The translations under genes and the position numbers were made by a program. Under the pieces are notes generated by a model. The model was given only the letters and a program-made list of their open reading frames with translations. It had not been told where the DNA came from and did not search any database. From contig JAZARR010000130.1 of the NCBI GenBank assembly GCA_037389465.1, forward strand, positions 431,501-495,500: a stretch of DNA of 64,000 nucleotides, in the 5' to 3' direction. Origin of the DNA: Baylisascaris procyonis (lineage: Eukaryota > Nematoda > Chromadorea > Rhabditida > Ascarididae). Shown piece by piece: positions 45,644 through 59,904 of this stretch; position 1 is the first letter of the stretch; every line of letters begins with the position of its first letter.

Positions 45644-48600
45644 CTATAAAATCAGTGATAACCCAGAGTAAATGCTTTCGCGAAATGGCTTTCGAGTGAA
45701 GATGTACGATGCATTTAACCGCCAACCTTGTTGTGCTCTCTCCTCTTCAACTCGTCGGAGCAAGTTTCTTTTCAGTGGAAACCGTCCTTTCTCCAGTAAT
45801 CGTTCGACAGACTTCTTTGTAGGTAATACTCTTTCTTTTTCTCTGAATCTCTCCCGTGCTTTTAGTTTCGAGAGCTGTCGTTCTCGTTCACTCTTTGAGA
45901 GTGGCAGTTCTTGTTCCATACATCTTACTACCGATTGTCTTCTTGAACGCGGTCGTTTCTGCTGAACGGTCCTCTCTATCGATTTTCTCTTTGAAGGTGA
46001 ACGCTCGTATTCTTTGACATTCTCTGGCAGCTTTTCCTCCGAAGACAATCGCTCCTTCTCAGTATTTCTTTGCATTGATTTCGGCGTCGATTCCACCTTA
46101 TCATTTCTGCGCGCTTTATTGGGTTCACCGCTGCTATCGTTTTCTTCGGAGTTATCTGTGAATCGAAACAAATTCAATGAAATAAGAAAAAATTCATTAC
46201 TCTTCTGTATGCACAAGAAGTCAAATCAAATTATGCAAAAAATAAAGGAGTAACGTCACTGCGATTAGTTTTTGATCGTCAAATTATTGCTGTTATGGCA
46301 CATTAACCCCTAAGGTGTCTGAGTCTATTTGCTCGAAATACTCTGCGATCGTTCTACTTTTTTCATTTTGTTGTTGCTTTTATTATTTGTTTTATTGATA
46401 TATTCTTCTTATTCATTTACCTTTTGTGCTTTTCCCATTCAAGGATCTCAAAATAAGAATGAAAATAAAATTACTTCGAAATAACCAAAATGGGATAGAT
46501 GAAACACTTGAAAAAAATATTTGGCTTTTTCGAAATGAAACGATAAAAATTCCGAGAAAGTCACGCTTCCTCACGTGCAATGAAACAATATATTTTTCGA
46601 AACGGCACAGCAGACGTTCGGCGCATTTTTTTCAACATCAATTTGTAATACTGAGTATGTATGAGTTACTATGCAGCGTATGAATCGATTGAACAAGTTC
46701 GGTTTTTATCTTTTGAATTTAATACACCAATAAGTGGCCAAAAATTTGCGATTTTCCCATCCAGTTTATGAAATTAAACAGATGTATGCGAAATCTACAC
46801 GCAGCAATAGAGAAGATGGAAACTTTTGAGAAGTTAACGTCGTTTCGTTTACAGCAGTAAATCCAAAAACTAGTCGAACTGAACTTCAGGAAAGAATAAC
46901 TGTCAACTATTCAAAATTCGATTGGCTCAAGGATTGGCTCAAGGACCTTGATCAGATAAGTTCTTTGTGATTAAAGGTGAGCGATAATGAAGTTTTAAAA
47001 AGGTAAAGTTAGCATGTGAAGATTTTCAAGTTTCACTTGAAGCAAGAAGTTGAAAAGTAAAAACAAGAAGATTTTCTAGGATATTCGGTCATTATTTTCC
47101 AAAATATTTGGTCATTGAAGTTTGGCAGCCTTTGTTATTCGACCAATCGACCGAAAAACCTTTACTGCTTGAGGGAACATCTTGGATCTTTAAACCTCAG
47201 CCTTAGAATGTGATGCGGGCAGCAGGATTGCATCTCAGGAAGTTCATACAAAAGTGAGTTTCTTTTGCTCTTCAATGTACCTTTCAAACTGTCATCAAGA
47301 ATTCACTACTTACTTAAAGTTGGTTCATTGTCGAATTTCATTTACAAAATTAATGTGAAAAGAAACTGCAGTAAAATTAACTTAATGGTTTCTCGTTAAC
47401 TTCATAAGCAATATGAAAGAAATGCTGTTTTATCCACAAAATGTGTTGGCTTTCAAGGAATTTGAAAGCAAAAGGAAACGAAAAAAGAGACTAATTGGTT
47501 TCCAGCGTTGTCATGATGAGCACATTTAAACGCATCAATTTCCTGTCTCATCTTCTTGAAAGCTAAACGCATTCTCTTTTAGGCTGCCAAAAGATCGAAT
47601 ATGTTGAATTCCGCGAGGAATTTTCTGTTCCTAGTCGTTTTTTTCTAAATCTTTTGTAGAATATTGATTATTTTATAATTATAGCTTTCAATAAGCGACC
47701 ACTCCTTTGAAAGGCAGAAGGATTATATATCTCAACATTTATGATAAAAAGTCACCATAAAATAAGAGAAAGATGGAAACAAACGTTGTCTTTTATCGTC
47801 ATTGTCAGAATTCTCCACAAGTACTTCTGCTGAATAGATAATCGTAAAATTATAATAATAAGGTATTGCCGCAAATTCAATTCCTCTCGCAGCTTTTGGT
47901 ATACCTAACTTCAGCGGTTATATCAAAAATATTTAAGCATTCGCTGAGATAAATCAAAAATTCAACTATAAAACCGTTGAGTGATGTTCGATGAAAGAGT
48001 ATTGAAGGTGATCTCTGTTGTCTAACTTAGTGTTTAAAAAAAGATTGCGCTTTCGGCGTATATTTTATGAATGAGCTAAATGCATTTCTTCCACTTGTTG
48101 GAAATGGGTAAACAATTCGTTCCTCGTCCTTCTAGTCTTTCGAATGATTTCATTTGCTATCGGCGTTTTTGTTGAACACTCCTTCTCATTATTTCAATAG
48201 TTGACAACATGTGAATGTTCACATCATCAAAAATTCAACGAAGCGTACTCTTTTATGGGCTTTCCCCTCCTATATGAAGTCGATGTTATTTCAAACCGCC
48301 CATCATTATTTCAAGCAACCTTGAAAGGTATGCGTGGAGGTTTCCGTTCGCATAGATTAGGCGGGAGGAGGGAGGGGAAGCGAGTACAGATCTTAATCTA
48401 GTACTTCTATGTGTACGACTGCCAAGTGGATGCTCTAAATACTTTGCATTTTTTTCATTGTGCAAAGACAACATTCCAAGGGTTAGGACGGCGGTGGGAT
48501 ACGAAAAAGGTATTAGAGTGATTGAAGGAGATCTGGTTTGCGGGGATAACCAAATCGCTCTTTTGTTTACGGGTCTTACTTGCACTGCCGTTTTAGTTGA

Positions 48601-49610
48601 TGCATTCTTACCACATAGATATCGGTTTTTACTCTACAACACTAAGAAAGTGTCCACAGACAATACCTTCTTCCGAATCTTGTTCTTCTATTTCCTCTTC
48701 AATACGTATCTCTTCTTCTACTGACTGAAATGTACATCAGACAATTTAGAGTTGCTACAAAGAAGCCTATCGTGACAATGCCTTGTATTGCTCCAGAAAG
48801 ACCGCTTCCGGGCACATCATGAAATGCGACTTCCACTTTCCCTATTTTTCACCACCACACCCCGTTAGGTTAGTAGCTTTTTTCGAATCCAGTAATGTAA
48901 TTAATTTTCCACATGTACCATCAGTAATCCACCAGTCAGTAATCCACTGGAAGAAAAATATGGGTGTTGTAGTTTAGCAGCATGCATTTTTAGGCAGGTT
49001 GCTTAGCTATGCCATCCGAATAAAGGTGCTTTGAAACAATGAAAAAATTTTATCAAGATGTTAGTGTGACTATCACTGCGTGTAAATGCTCAATTGTTAA
49101 CACTGAGTTAATTCCAGTCACTTCAACTTCGACTGGAATATTCCAACAATCACCTAACATTCCCGCTGTCTCATCTCTATCGCTAAATTTTGCAATCAAC
49201 ATAGTTAAGCTCACGCAAAAAAAAAGAAAAACAACGAACAATTGAAATGTCATTGTACGACACCTACTGTTTATCCGAGATTGAACTATCAAAAAAATAC
49301 AACCATTATTTGGATTAATCGAATGACCGACATTAAATATTCATATTTCAGTCTTTTTTTAAATTCAGCCTGCACTTACAATGGTTGAATGAATTGATGT
49401 AGAGTGCAGATCACCGACCTGTTTGCACCTCCAAATTTGTCCTTTGTCAGTAACAGTTATTCCAAATGAGATGTCATTGTGAGTTATGACTCCACCATCA
49501 ACAACTATAAAATGACAAACGGCTGTACAAATCATAGAGATTAGAGCTGTTGTTATCCGATGGTTTATGAAAGAGCACTGTCGAAGTGATCTTCGAATCG
49601 AATTCTTCAT
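45644..49610 (-). CDS. Candidate gene with signal or membrane start and long charged repeat tail (right copy)
   Basis: Mirror of 28784-32749: exons 49610-49380, 48724-48667 and 46155-45644. The 190-codon frame holding the 16-residue repeats is identical in both arms. One single-base homopolymer difference lies in the second intron (about 48036). Confidence 0.42.
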
Positions 49611-52048
49611 GAACGCAAAAAGACAAAACAATATGACTAAGACTTCAAACGCTCTCACAGCACATTCCAACGACTGCTAACTGACAACATTGTCATCAAG
49701 ATAACCAGCGGCTATGGATGCGAACGACGGATCTCGACGAGGCTATAAAAGCGGCGCGACAATTCATTCGGGGCCAGAGTAGCTACAGAGCTACGCATGG
49801 AACGGAAATGGTCCGACAAGCACTTTGTAGATTTCAAATGACGGCAGTTCATAGCATCACAGTGAAAATGGCGAAGAGTGTTTCCGCCATTTAATGCATA
49901 CTTCAACATTGCGTTTATTATTTTCCTATTTATTGGATTTTAACTTCACCAATGAGAAAGAAAGAAAGAAATGAAGCAAGAGATCAGACGCAATTTATTT
50001 GTCTACTTTTGAATAAACGAGGAACAGGCAGCGATGATGTTGCCTTCCTCATCTTCCACAGTCTTTATTTCTTCTCCACTGCAATTTTGATATGTGTTTC
50101 ATTATAAAATTACTAGTACTATACATTCAAACTACATTACTCACGAATTTTTCTGTTTTTAGAAACAAATATCGCCAGCGTAAAAATACTTCAATTGCGA
50201 ACAAACTTACTGATTATTTTGAATTTAGTTTCGCCAATTTCAGCGCCTCTAATGAATGGCTCTCGAGGGTCATAGCAGGAAGGCGCGATTATGTAACGCG
50301 GTGACAAATAATTGCCACCAACCTTCCCGGGCTGGAAAAAACGATTTGTCAACATCTCTTTTGAAACATCTTAACACTCACATATGAATGCAGCGAGGTT
50401 CAGAAGAAAATCTTTGGCGAAAGGGGTGTCTATGAAGGGGGATTCTCTCAAACCATCATGCCACCTGAAATGAAAGTTTTCCTTCAAAGTGGTGGTGAGA
50501 GCGGAAACTGCTTTCTCTCGAGAATTGCTACTTTATGTTCTCGCAAATGGCCTATAAAGGAAGAGCGAGAATGTTTTTTTTTAAACATAAATCGTGCTCA
50601 TGCTTTCAAAGAGTTGTTATTTAACGGCGTAACTCTTCAATAAATTATTTTCTGCAAGAGATCGCAAATTTGAGAGATACTTTATATGCGAGGAGCACCT
50701 CATGTCATTCACTGGTGGCCTCATGTGATAACAACACAAGATGCTAGGTGCCGACAACAAAACACATCTCACAGTTTGCTGTATTTGCATTGAATGAGTA
50801 ACACCGAATTACTCATCACAGTAGTTGCACTCGTACAGATCGTTCGTTTTGAATTGACCGTTTGAAAATATGAGCATCCAACATTTGGTATCCTTTTCTT
50901 CAAATTCCATCATTGACTTTACTACCTATCGTCAAAAATTTACCGCATGAGTTGATGACGAAATTTCTTTCATTTGCTGTCACATTTGCGACTGGTCATT
51001 TCTTATGAAAAACAGTTTAATATGGTTAATTACAAGTATATCAATGAAGATGAATAGCCATGCAAATTGTTGCGTTGCTTCTAATCGAGTAAGAGTGGAG
51101 TATTTGATCAGCTCGTTTTAAGTCGGTTTATGCATTCAGAAATTATTTCGTCACCTCAGGATCGACCACGTTACTGGAATATCATCGATTCTCATCTCCT
51201 TTTCAATATAGATGAGAGGAATAGCGTTTTTTTTTTTAATAAATCGACGCGAGAAATAAGACAATCTCAAGAAAGCCACAATAAGTGACTTTTAGTTTGT
51301 CCCGTGCGGCGCATTATGTTGCACTTGTTGAAAATTCAAAAATTGCTCATATGTTTTCAGAAATACCAATGCACCCATATATTTGCTGTTTTCATGAAAT
51401 CACTATCTGAAGGTTGTTGCATAAAGAGACAATAACTTGCTTTTTATTACTGCCCCTTTTGTCGGTTGTGCTATACTATCCCTTATTGTGGAAATTATTG
51501 TTCACAGGAAATGCTAGAAAAGAAGTGTGGGAATTTGTGAGTAAAGGTCTTGGTGAAGAGTGATGTGTTATATTTTAACGTCGAAAGTAGTTTATTGCGA
51601 TCTCTTTTATCTTAATTTAATATGGCAAGTTGTTTTGCTCAAAGCTGTGTTCGTTCGATTGGTCTTGATTTCTTTAACACTGCGGGTTATAATTTCCCCT
51701 TCGATGGCCGTATTCGGAAATGAACAGGTAGTGGCGGCTTTGTTTGCGTCGATGGTGTTTTCATAACCTATTTGTAATGATTATTGCTCGTCTTTCGGCT
51801 CTAATAAACGGCCAACATTATCGTGCTAAGGTTCTAAATAAACGACGGCATTATCACCGGTGTTTTTCTGACGCACTCTCACGGATGGAGCAGCAACCGT
51901 GACTTCAACTGTTCATATATCACCCGGCCAAACATAATTTGAGAAGCCGCGTTCAGCTTTACAGGAACACTCGCCACTGACGGGGCCAGTCTCATATGAT
52001 GTAAAATAGCCTGATATTGGCTAGAGACGGCCTATCTAACTGGCAGCG

Positions 52049-52264
52049 ATGACCAAGGAAGTTCATGAGGATTGGGGCTCTGACGTATGTGAGGAACAAA
52101 TTTTAGAAAGGCTCGTGACGTCGACATCCCTCTCGAATGCTTTTGTGAGGGAATTGTCTCACAACAAGATTGTTAATTTAAAAATTGAACGGATTTCATT
52201 ATCTGCCCTTCTTCATGCCGTTATTAGGGCAGTTTATCTTACAGGTGGACTAGACTACCCGTAG
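52049..52264 (+). CDS. Possible 71-residue protein (right copy)
   Basis: Mirror of 26131-26346 with an identical translation. A C/T difference lies just upstream of the ATG. Confidence 0.28.
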   Translation: MTKEVHEDWGSDVCEEQILERLVTSTSLSNAFVRELSHNKIVNLKIERISLSALLHAVIRAVYLTGGLDYP

Positions 52265-54043
52265 AATTGAATTTCACGATAGCTTCAATTATCACTGCAT
52301 CATTTATTTTTGAGTTGAATTTTTTTTCAGATGTAATACATATCCGGCGATATACTAAAAGTTCACGAGCGCTGCGATGAAAGAGTGAAGAAAACTGAAA
52401 AGTAAAAAAAAACGCATTTCTTAATTTTCAGTGAAAATGAAATAATCACGTCACATAGAAATACCTTGAGAGTTTTTTTTGGAAAAAAGAACACTTTCTT
52501 TGGGATGTGCATGGGCTGATATACTGATCGAGAGGATGATGAACTCACAGCGAAACCACAGCGAAACAAGCACGCAAATTAGGGGAATCTGATTTTTGAT
52601 GAACAGTCGCGATTTTTAAATAGTCAGAAGATAGTGTGGTAAGATGAGGTCTTTTCACATCGAGATTCACTTTTATCATTCAGTTTTATCACCGTATTTA
52701 TTTGAGCGAGGGTCACTCAGAGTGGTGATAACTGCCAGAAAATATAAGATCAACGCGATGTTCTCAACAATAGTGGATAAAGATAACAAAACATAAGAAA
52801 GCAAAAGAGTGGGGAGGGGGAGGGGTAGGTTAACTGACTAAGTAGTAGAGATTAGAAGCTTGCCATTAAGAAAATTTGGAGACTGAAAGGTTAGCAACTG
52901 AATCTAGACGAAATTTACGTGCAGAATAGTGGTAGTATGTATTTGATGAATTTATGCGCTGGAGGAATCCACAAGGAAAGAAAGAAAAACTTAACCAGAT
53001 AGTGGATTTCAAAGAACTTTTGTAGAATCTTAATGGAAGCGAAAAAATGATAGACACCGAACGAGTAATAAAAGGAATGTATGACGGATGTATCACGAAA
53101 AAAATCATTGGACAGCAAATAAAACAATAAAAAGTTAGATTGCAGATGTATTGAAGAAGAGTGTCAAAAAGTGCACATCGTGATATCAACAAAATTAGAG
53201 CCCTACTGAATTTAAATAAACATTCCAAACTTCATAGAATACTTCATTTTGAAACAGATGTGCTATGCCAACCTTGTAATATTTGAAATATCGACTTTTT
53301 AGTTTTACTTTAAAAGCGACACGCTGATCTCCAACACACAACATTCGATGTCTTGAAAGACCACCAGCAGTTGTTATCTGAACTTGTCGCCGTTTGAGAA
53401 GACATTTCCTTTGTTGTCTTCAGAGTGCTATTTTTTGTGCATCTCGCTAGAGGTAAAGCGTTAAAACAATGCGTAAACTGAACTAATGCCGGTAAAACAC
53501 CAATCTGCCTCATAGGTACATTGTTGCATGACTATTATGTATGCATCTGCTCATTAACGTGAAGAAGAACTTCTGCATGAATTGATCAATGGAAGGTCAC
53601 ATTGTCGGTCTCACATTTTATTACGTGCCGAATTGGTCAACGTTTAAATAATCCTTTTCGTGCACCAACCTCGACCATAATCAATCTTATTTTTGATGCT
53701 TTCCGCCTAATACAACACTCATTTAGATCTTAAAGTGACTAAGTGGAGAAAAATTTGCAACTTGAACCTCAGCGGTAGCAGGAGTGATATAAACTGCAGC
53801 TGGCATATCGAGAAATTTAAAAGGCCTCCGAATTCATCGATTTATGGACTTTATGTAGAACAAACCGCGAACGACACCAAAAACTGAAAAACTGAGATCA
53901 TATGAAACTGAAAAGAAAACTTTAATTTTGCTCGGAAATACATATAAGCAAATCAGTGGGTTATGCGGTATCCTCGCTAGAAAGTTGAATGGAAAATGGG
54001 CTCGGATGAAAAATGAAAACGCGATTTTTTTTATGCAAAATGG

Positions 54044-54069
54044 ATATATATATATATATATATATATAT
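54044..54069. repeat. (TA)n microsatellite 2 (right)
   Basis: Mirror of 24319-24349, a few bases shorter. Confidence 0.95.
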
Positions 54070-54116
54070 TACTTACATTACTTAGAAGTCGTTATTCAAC
54101 GAGATGTCCCTGTCGC
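54070..54116 (-). repeat. Dispersed 47-bp repeat, right-arm copy
   Basis: Mirror of 24274-24320; third visible copy of the element also found at 9092-9138. Confidence 0.8.
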
Positions 54117-54194
54117 AACAGACAGTCCCGTGGCGACGTTCCGCATGGGCCCTTCCATAACGATCTGTCTACTGCTTTTCTTCTCCATGTTGAC

Positions 54195-54196
<2 letters not shown>

Positions 54197-54236
<40 letters not shown>
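54197..54236. repeat. (TA)n microsatellite 1 (right)
   Basis: Mirror of 24152-24193, slightly shorter. Confidence 0.95.
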
Positions 54237-54237
<1 letters not shown>

Positions 54238-54432
54238 CTCATGACATTTTTATATGATTCAGCGCTTTGTCCGAAAAATCCGCGAATTTTTGAAATTTCC
54301 ACTATGTTTCAGGCCCATTCGGTCTTCTTACCATCAAAGCACTCGTCTTACCGTTGGTACACCGTTGGTAGTGGCGTTTCCATCATTCAAACATTTCCGA
54401 GCGTTCCTTCCCGATACTCCAAGCGCTCCTAG

Positions 54433-54672
54433 CTAATTTTCCTCCTGTCGTTTCACTCGATTCAAAACGTCGCCATTTCAACGTTGCCTTCGAGTTGTGA
54501 TACAAAAGAAGTCTGTAAATCAGGTGGGAAAGGAGGCTGTGGAACAATTGTTACCCTGTGTGTAACTAGCGACCGACAGATTAATAGCGTTCTGTTTAAG
54601 ATATGTGGAAAGGGAAAGGGGAGTGACAAGCAAAGCGCTTGTCCTATCTCAACAAATAAATTAAAAATGTGA
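54433..54672 (+). CDS. Six-cysteine secreted-type peptide (right copy)
   Basis: Mirror of 23716-23955: same acceptor, signal-like start, six cysteines and stop. Confidence 0.42.
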   Translation, partial: LIFLLSFHSIQNVAISTLPSSCDTKEVCKSGGKGGCGTIVTLCVTSDRQINSVLFKICGKGKGSDKQSACPISTNKLKM

Positions 54673-56054
54673 TTAGAAGCATCCGCAGTTGTTTCTGTCT
54701 GGAACCTTTTGTGGTCCAGCTTTGATGAAGATTTTCAGATAAAAGTACATGTTTTACCAATCGGCTAGAACTTTTCCTATTTTTGTGATAAACTCGTGGA
54801 TCTTCATGGGATTTCGACGTTCTTTAAAGTCGGTTTGGATAAAGAACATTTAATTTTATTTTGCAAACCACGGCAAGTAATTGTGATGATCGATTTTGTT
54901 GCACAGGTCAGATGCACTGGGTATCACTCCAGTTATCGCTATTTCGTAAAATAATAAAGCCGTTAATTCACTTTGACGTCTTTTTCGCGATGTCTGTAAC
55001 GCACTTACCTGCTTTGCGGATGATGTAAACACAACGAAAGTATAATATTGTGAGAGTGGTCAAGCAGTAGAAGTTGATCTTGCTTCTAATATATAAATTT
55101 TTCCTAATTGTGTTTGCTGACGACTTTTCTGATCGATTTTCCTGACAGAACTAGATACATGTTAGTATGTAATTTTTTCGGCAGATTCAAAAAGGAGAAA
55201 GTAGAAAAATTCACTTAAGAGAAGACTTAGGCGGAACGGAAAGTGCTTGCCCATGTATGCATCGAAAAGCCGGTCCATGCCATCAATGCCATTTTTTCTT
55301 CCATTATGTTGGAAAGGTGTAAGCAGCGAAGTTATTTAACGGCGAAGGTCTCACAATGACATTATTGAGATTTTTGAATCAGACTTACGGCAAAGTTCCT
55401 TCATACTAGAATCTACTCAAGAATCTTCGGAAGTGTCCTGGCCCAATTTAAGCACTTTGTTTTCTCAAGAAGGTATTAGTCCATGATGACTCGAAATAAC
55501 CTCATAATAGAAGCCTCTCGAATTTCATTTGAAATCTTAGGCAATTTCATGACAGAACGGTAAACTGATGAGAAGTGCTGCTAAGAACAATTCTAGCGGT
55601 TTTATCTCAGCGGCATTTCTTTTGATTTATTAGCTTTCCAAGCGCTTTGAAAAAAGACAATTTTTCAAAAGGACGTTTCACAAAAGTCTGTTTTAAAAAT
55701 GGTATTAATCTATTGTAGATGAATTTTATGAAGCATGTGGACAATGAAATTTTCCGTCACTTTCTTCACCCTTGAACATTTTCTCGATTTGTTGTTCAGT
55801 GCGTGCATTTTTACCTTTATTCTGCAGATTATGTTAACAGGTGGTGAAAAACAACAGAAACTACTGAATTCCACCCCAATATGCAAATAAATGCACTGAT
55901 GGGTTAATGAAAAATGCATGCAGGCGCATGGGTGCACATCGGCGATTGCTATTACTTAAATATAGAAGTGCCATTAAGTAGCGCTGATAAGACGCTAAAC
56001 AACGAGGAACTGCAAGGAATATCAGCAAAGGCCAGATCAACTGCTTCCGTGTAG

Positions 56055-56384
56055 AGCAGTAGAAAGGACGAACACAGGACAGATCAAACTGTCTACGAAT
56101 GCTTTGATGATCTCATGGTTGAACAAACTGTCTATAAATGCCTTGAGGCAAAACTCGGGGGAGCGTATTTGCTTGCAGAGTCAGTGTTAGTTTCGATGTT
56201 CCTGACGGATTCGAAGAGCATCGGGTGCGTCGGCGTTGGAGCGGCGTGCTATGATCGTCAATCGCACAGGGGCACTGTGGATAGTGCGGAGGCCATGTTG
56301 GGCAAGTCTTCGTCCTCCCTTCCCCATCCCCGATCTCCTTATTTGTGTGCCGTTTTACGTCAATTTATTTTAAGCGTTGAATAA
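56055..56384 (+). CDS. Possible terminal exon, GC-richer (right copy)
   Basis: Mirror of 22004-22333. One substitution replaces Ala by Val in the Gly/Ala/Cys-rich part. The stop overlaps GAATAAA as in the left copy. Confidence 0.35.
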   Translation, partial: SSRKDEHRTDQTVYECFDDLMVEQTVYKCLEAKLGGAYLLAESVLVSMFLTDSKSIGCVGVGAACYDRQSHRGTVDSAEAMLGKSSSSLPHPRSPYLCAVLRQFILSVE

Positions 56385-57069
56385 AACCTTGACTTCTTTT
56401 ACTGTGCCGGCTTCTCAGAGTACATGGTGAAAACCTCAAGACAAACTAAACACCCTTACAGAACTCTCGATTTCGCCCTTTACAGATCCGAACACATTTG
56501 AAGTGAAAATTGCTTTAGTGCAAAATGATTGAGAAGGAATTTCGGATAATAACTCCACTAACTGTGTACACTGATAAGGCCGGAGATTTTAGGTGTGTGA
56601 TTAGATATCTCGATGAATGAGTTTTTTAATGAAATCAAATGAGCAGTTATTGCCGCATTTCATGGCAGAGGAAGCGAATGATGTGACACCCTTATTTTCA
56701 TGATCTGATATGGAGGAGAACGGTCGTCGCTTAATGCTGAACATACCTTTGTCGTTCGAAAGGTTAATGACAAAACTCGCGTTCCATCGGAATTCAGATT
56801 TTTCCGATTTGCGGAAGACTTGACGCGTGATATAAACAGAACTTTTTTTCAGGACGAAATTCGATCAAATTTTAGTATTTGGCAGCTTTCAGCCATAGTG
56901 TTTAGATTTTTCCCGAAGCGATTATATGGCGCCAATAAGACCAAGGAATGAGATATTTAGTTCAAAAAATCAACCCTTTCTACTTCCTTCATTAAATAGC
57001 TTAGCAAGAATATTGCTACAAAATGTCTCTATTGAAACTCTCATAGAATAGTTGATAATTATCACTTAC

Positions 57070-57726
57070 CAAAATATATATTTCACCAACCCAAAGTTTT
57101 CGAATTCAGATGAAATTGGAATCTCGTTGGTGACTTTGGCCAATCGGATACCTCTGATCTCTAGCTCTGACGTTGGTTTGCTCAACAAAGTGGCTTCAAT
57201 TTCTCGATTTTCGAGCCCCACTTCATAAAACCATACTCTCGAAAGTAGAAATTGGTAAAAGAAGTTTGCAAAGCTTATGCTGTTTTCTACAGGTCTTCTA
57301 GTACAGAAATTAAACATATTCGACTAGCCGAATGGTAGAGGTTGCCACACATAAATGACGCTGCTAGCCAACGTTAGCGAACTTTTTTTTCAATGTTATA
57401 CAAATGCTTTCATTTAAAAAGAAGAGTAGCAAATAATGTTGCAAAAAGCGAACACTTTAACCTGTCTAACAGCCTCAAATAAACCTTACCCTTAGTGAAA
57501 TATATCGCTTCTCAGTTTCGCAGGAAAAAATTTCGGCTTCAGCAAGTTTCCCTCCTCCCCGTTCCTCCCAAATCTTCCACAACAAAGTTTTTTCCATCAT
57601 TTCATCAAGAAATTCAGGAAGATGAACTATTTTTGCATGCTCATGGGCTATATACGATTGCTGGATTGTTGCCAAAATGTTGAAAGAAACAGTGCCACCT
57701 GAATAAACATCCTTGCTAATAAAACC
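57070..57726 (-). CDS. Candidate two internal exons of an unknown gene (right copy)
   Basis: Mirror of 20662-21318: exons 57726-57490 and 57323-57070. Translations are identical. Confidence 0.35.
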
Positions 57727-57785
57727 CTGTAGTAGGACATCGCAGCCTCATATTTATTAAAGGTTGCACACAAATATAGGTTGCT

Positions 57786-57964
57786 TTATATAAGTTTGCT
57801 CAAAACTGCCTCAAGAAATTCAACAGCAATCACCACTCCAGCACATGCGATCGATACATACCTGAATATGCGATACAGCCTGGGATATAAAGCACAAAAT
57901 GTGCCACTAGAGCAAGCAAAATGCTCCCAAATACTCCTGAAATCAAGTGCATCAGCATCATCAT
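57786..57964 (-). pseudogene. Disrupted relative of the small hydrophobic peptide (right copy)
   Basis: Mirror of 20424-20602, carrying the same apparent frameshift, so the disruption predates or was copied with the inversion. Confidence 0.45.
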
Positions 57965-58138
57965 ATAAGAAACGTGTTGTGCGAAATAAATGTTTCTTGC
58001 AGTCGTTTATGACTGCTGCTGTTCTTTTCAATGTCTCTCACGCATTTCATTTCTCTATTTCTCATGAAATAAAGAGAAATACATTTCTACGGTATTCTTC
58101 TTGCTAAAAAAATATTTGGATACGAACCGAAAATATAG

Positions 58139-58450
58139 GGCAGCTTATAGTTGAAATCATTCATAGAAAGAAGCTGCTTGAAATCATGACGACCGTCGAT
58201 GCAATAGTACCAACGATAACCGGTATGATACAAGTTGATAGCATGTACCGCTGCAGGGAACAGAAATGATATTCCAAGACGTTCGGACTCCCAATACAGG
58301 ACTGCTATCTGTAAAAATTTGTCGTATAAGCCAAAACCGCCCCGGTACACATGTGCCGTTAAGGGTTCACAGAGTGGCTATCGTTCCAAATTCGAATTTT
58401 CATGTGGGAGGGAAATTTTTTCAGAAGTTTGCAATCGGCTTATTGTGAAA
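58139..58450 (+). CDS. Possible two exons with a cysteine-bearing domain (right copy)
   Basis: Mirror of 19938-20249. Two substitutions (left 19986 and 20086) fall in the second exon. The 34-bp implied intron is again present. Confidence 0.22.
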
Positions 58451-59128
58451 GTGAGTTATTTTTTCCTTGCAACTGTAATCAACACTCCATTTTCAATAAT
58501 TAAATCTCACGTTTCAAAAGAAAATTCTGGCAAACCGCCTCCCCTCTGTCCTCTGAGGCAAATAGTCCCCTTCCTAACCGGAAATCTTCAGCACTTTAGT
58601 GAACAGTGAATCCAATCGTAACAAAGAACTATTTAAGATGGTAACTTATGTTTTATGTGTGCACCGATTAGGAAACTTGTAGCTGTGAGGATACCGCATT
58701 ATGGAATTGCGTATAACACCGGAACAGCAGTGTTGTTGCGCAACTATTGGTGATCTTCTCGCCACACTATGCAAGTCCTCGTAGCTGACCATTTTCTCGA
58801 AAACTGGAAGAAATGACCCTCAATCTCTTTAAGGAACACCTGAATGATAACTGTAATCATCTGAGCAGTTCGCATATTATATGCGATTCGTGGGTAGAGC
58901 TCGTAAGTGGGTTGCTGCTAGTCATTTGAGCGTATTTTCTGCAAACAGCACTTTTATGTTTTATGATCTGCTCATAGAATGGAAAGTTTCGCATCAAATC
59001 GAACTTGAACATGCTAACCGTCCAGTCTAAACTTTGGGGCTTAGCAATTTGCATGCCAACAGTGGTTACGGATTAGTTTTTGCAAAATCCACAACAAGAA
59101 TTCGTAATTCAAAATTAGCATCTTGCAG

Positions 59129-59425
59129 ATAATCTTTTTCATCACTACAAAACTGGGATTGCAGCACTATGTTGATAGAGGTTGTCTTAGACAAAGTTTT
59201 TCACAATTTTATAATAATGCAAACGCAAGAAATTCATACTCTTTACGGCACTCGTTGAAGAGGTTTTCGATTCTTTCTATGCTTATCTATCGTTTGACTG
59301 GGTATCGGATACCGGAAATTCCCAAATTTGCAGTTAGTGTTTCTCTAAGTTTCCTCCCGAAAGAAGAAGAGAGCAATAAGCTTATGCATTGTTACAATCC
59401 ACTCTGCATGGGTGATCCAAATTAA
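59129..59425 (+). CDS. Possible terminal exon of 98 residues (right copy)
   Basis: Mirror of 18963-19259, identical translation. Confidence 0.28.
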   Translation: MIFFITTKLGLQHYVDRGCLRQSFSQFYNNANARNSYSLRHSLKRFSILSMLIYRLTGYRIPEIPKFAVSVSLSFLPKEEESNKLMHCYNPLCMGDPN

Positions 59426-59703
59426 GATCACTGACGACGCATTAAAGAAGGCTTTTGAAGGTAACATTCACTTCACAGTTGACTAATTTTGAAACTCAAA
59501 CTTTTAGATTTTGACAGGTCGCATTGGGCACATCACGTCGTGGCACGCAGAATACCTGGGATGAAAAAATACTGAGTGAGTACATTACCTGCTGCTCCTC
59601 CTATCCGTCCTTCTCCTTCCCCTACCTCCTGCAGAAAATTCCGTTTCTTGGTAGGACTTTGTGTGTATGCTGCTTATGGGCCATTCATTCTTATCTAGTC
59701 TAG

Positions 59704-59904
59704 TTTAGCATTCTTCCATTGACTGTATTCTTTATGAAAAGTGAGTATCCATCGGATATGATAAGTGAGTGTTCGGCATCAAGCAGCATAGCAACCGCAT
59801 TGTCAGCCTGTTCGTTAAGGCAGCCATTTGACAGTAAACTTCCACTTAAGTGTCCTTGCATTTGTGATTTGAATTTATTCGGCAGTCGCTACCTTCACTA
59901 TTAG
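59704..59904 (+). CDS. Possible cysteine-containing secreted exon (right copy)
   Basis: Mirror of 18484-18684, identical translation. Confidence 0.28.
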   Translation, partial: FSILPLTVFFMKSEYPSDMISECSASSSIATALSACSLRQPFDSKLPLKCPCICDLNLFGSRYLHY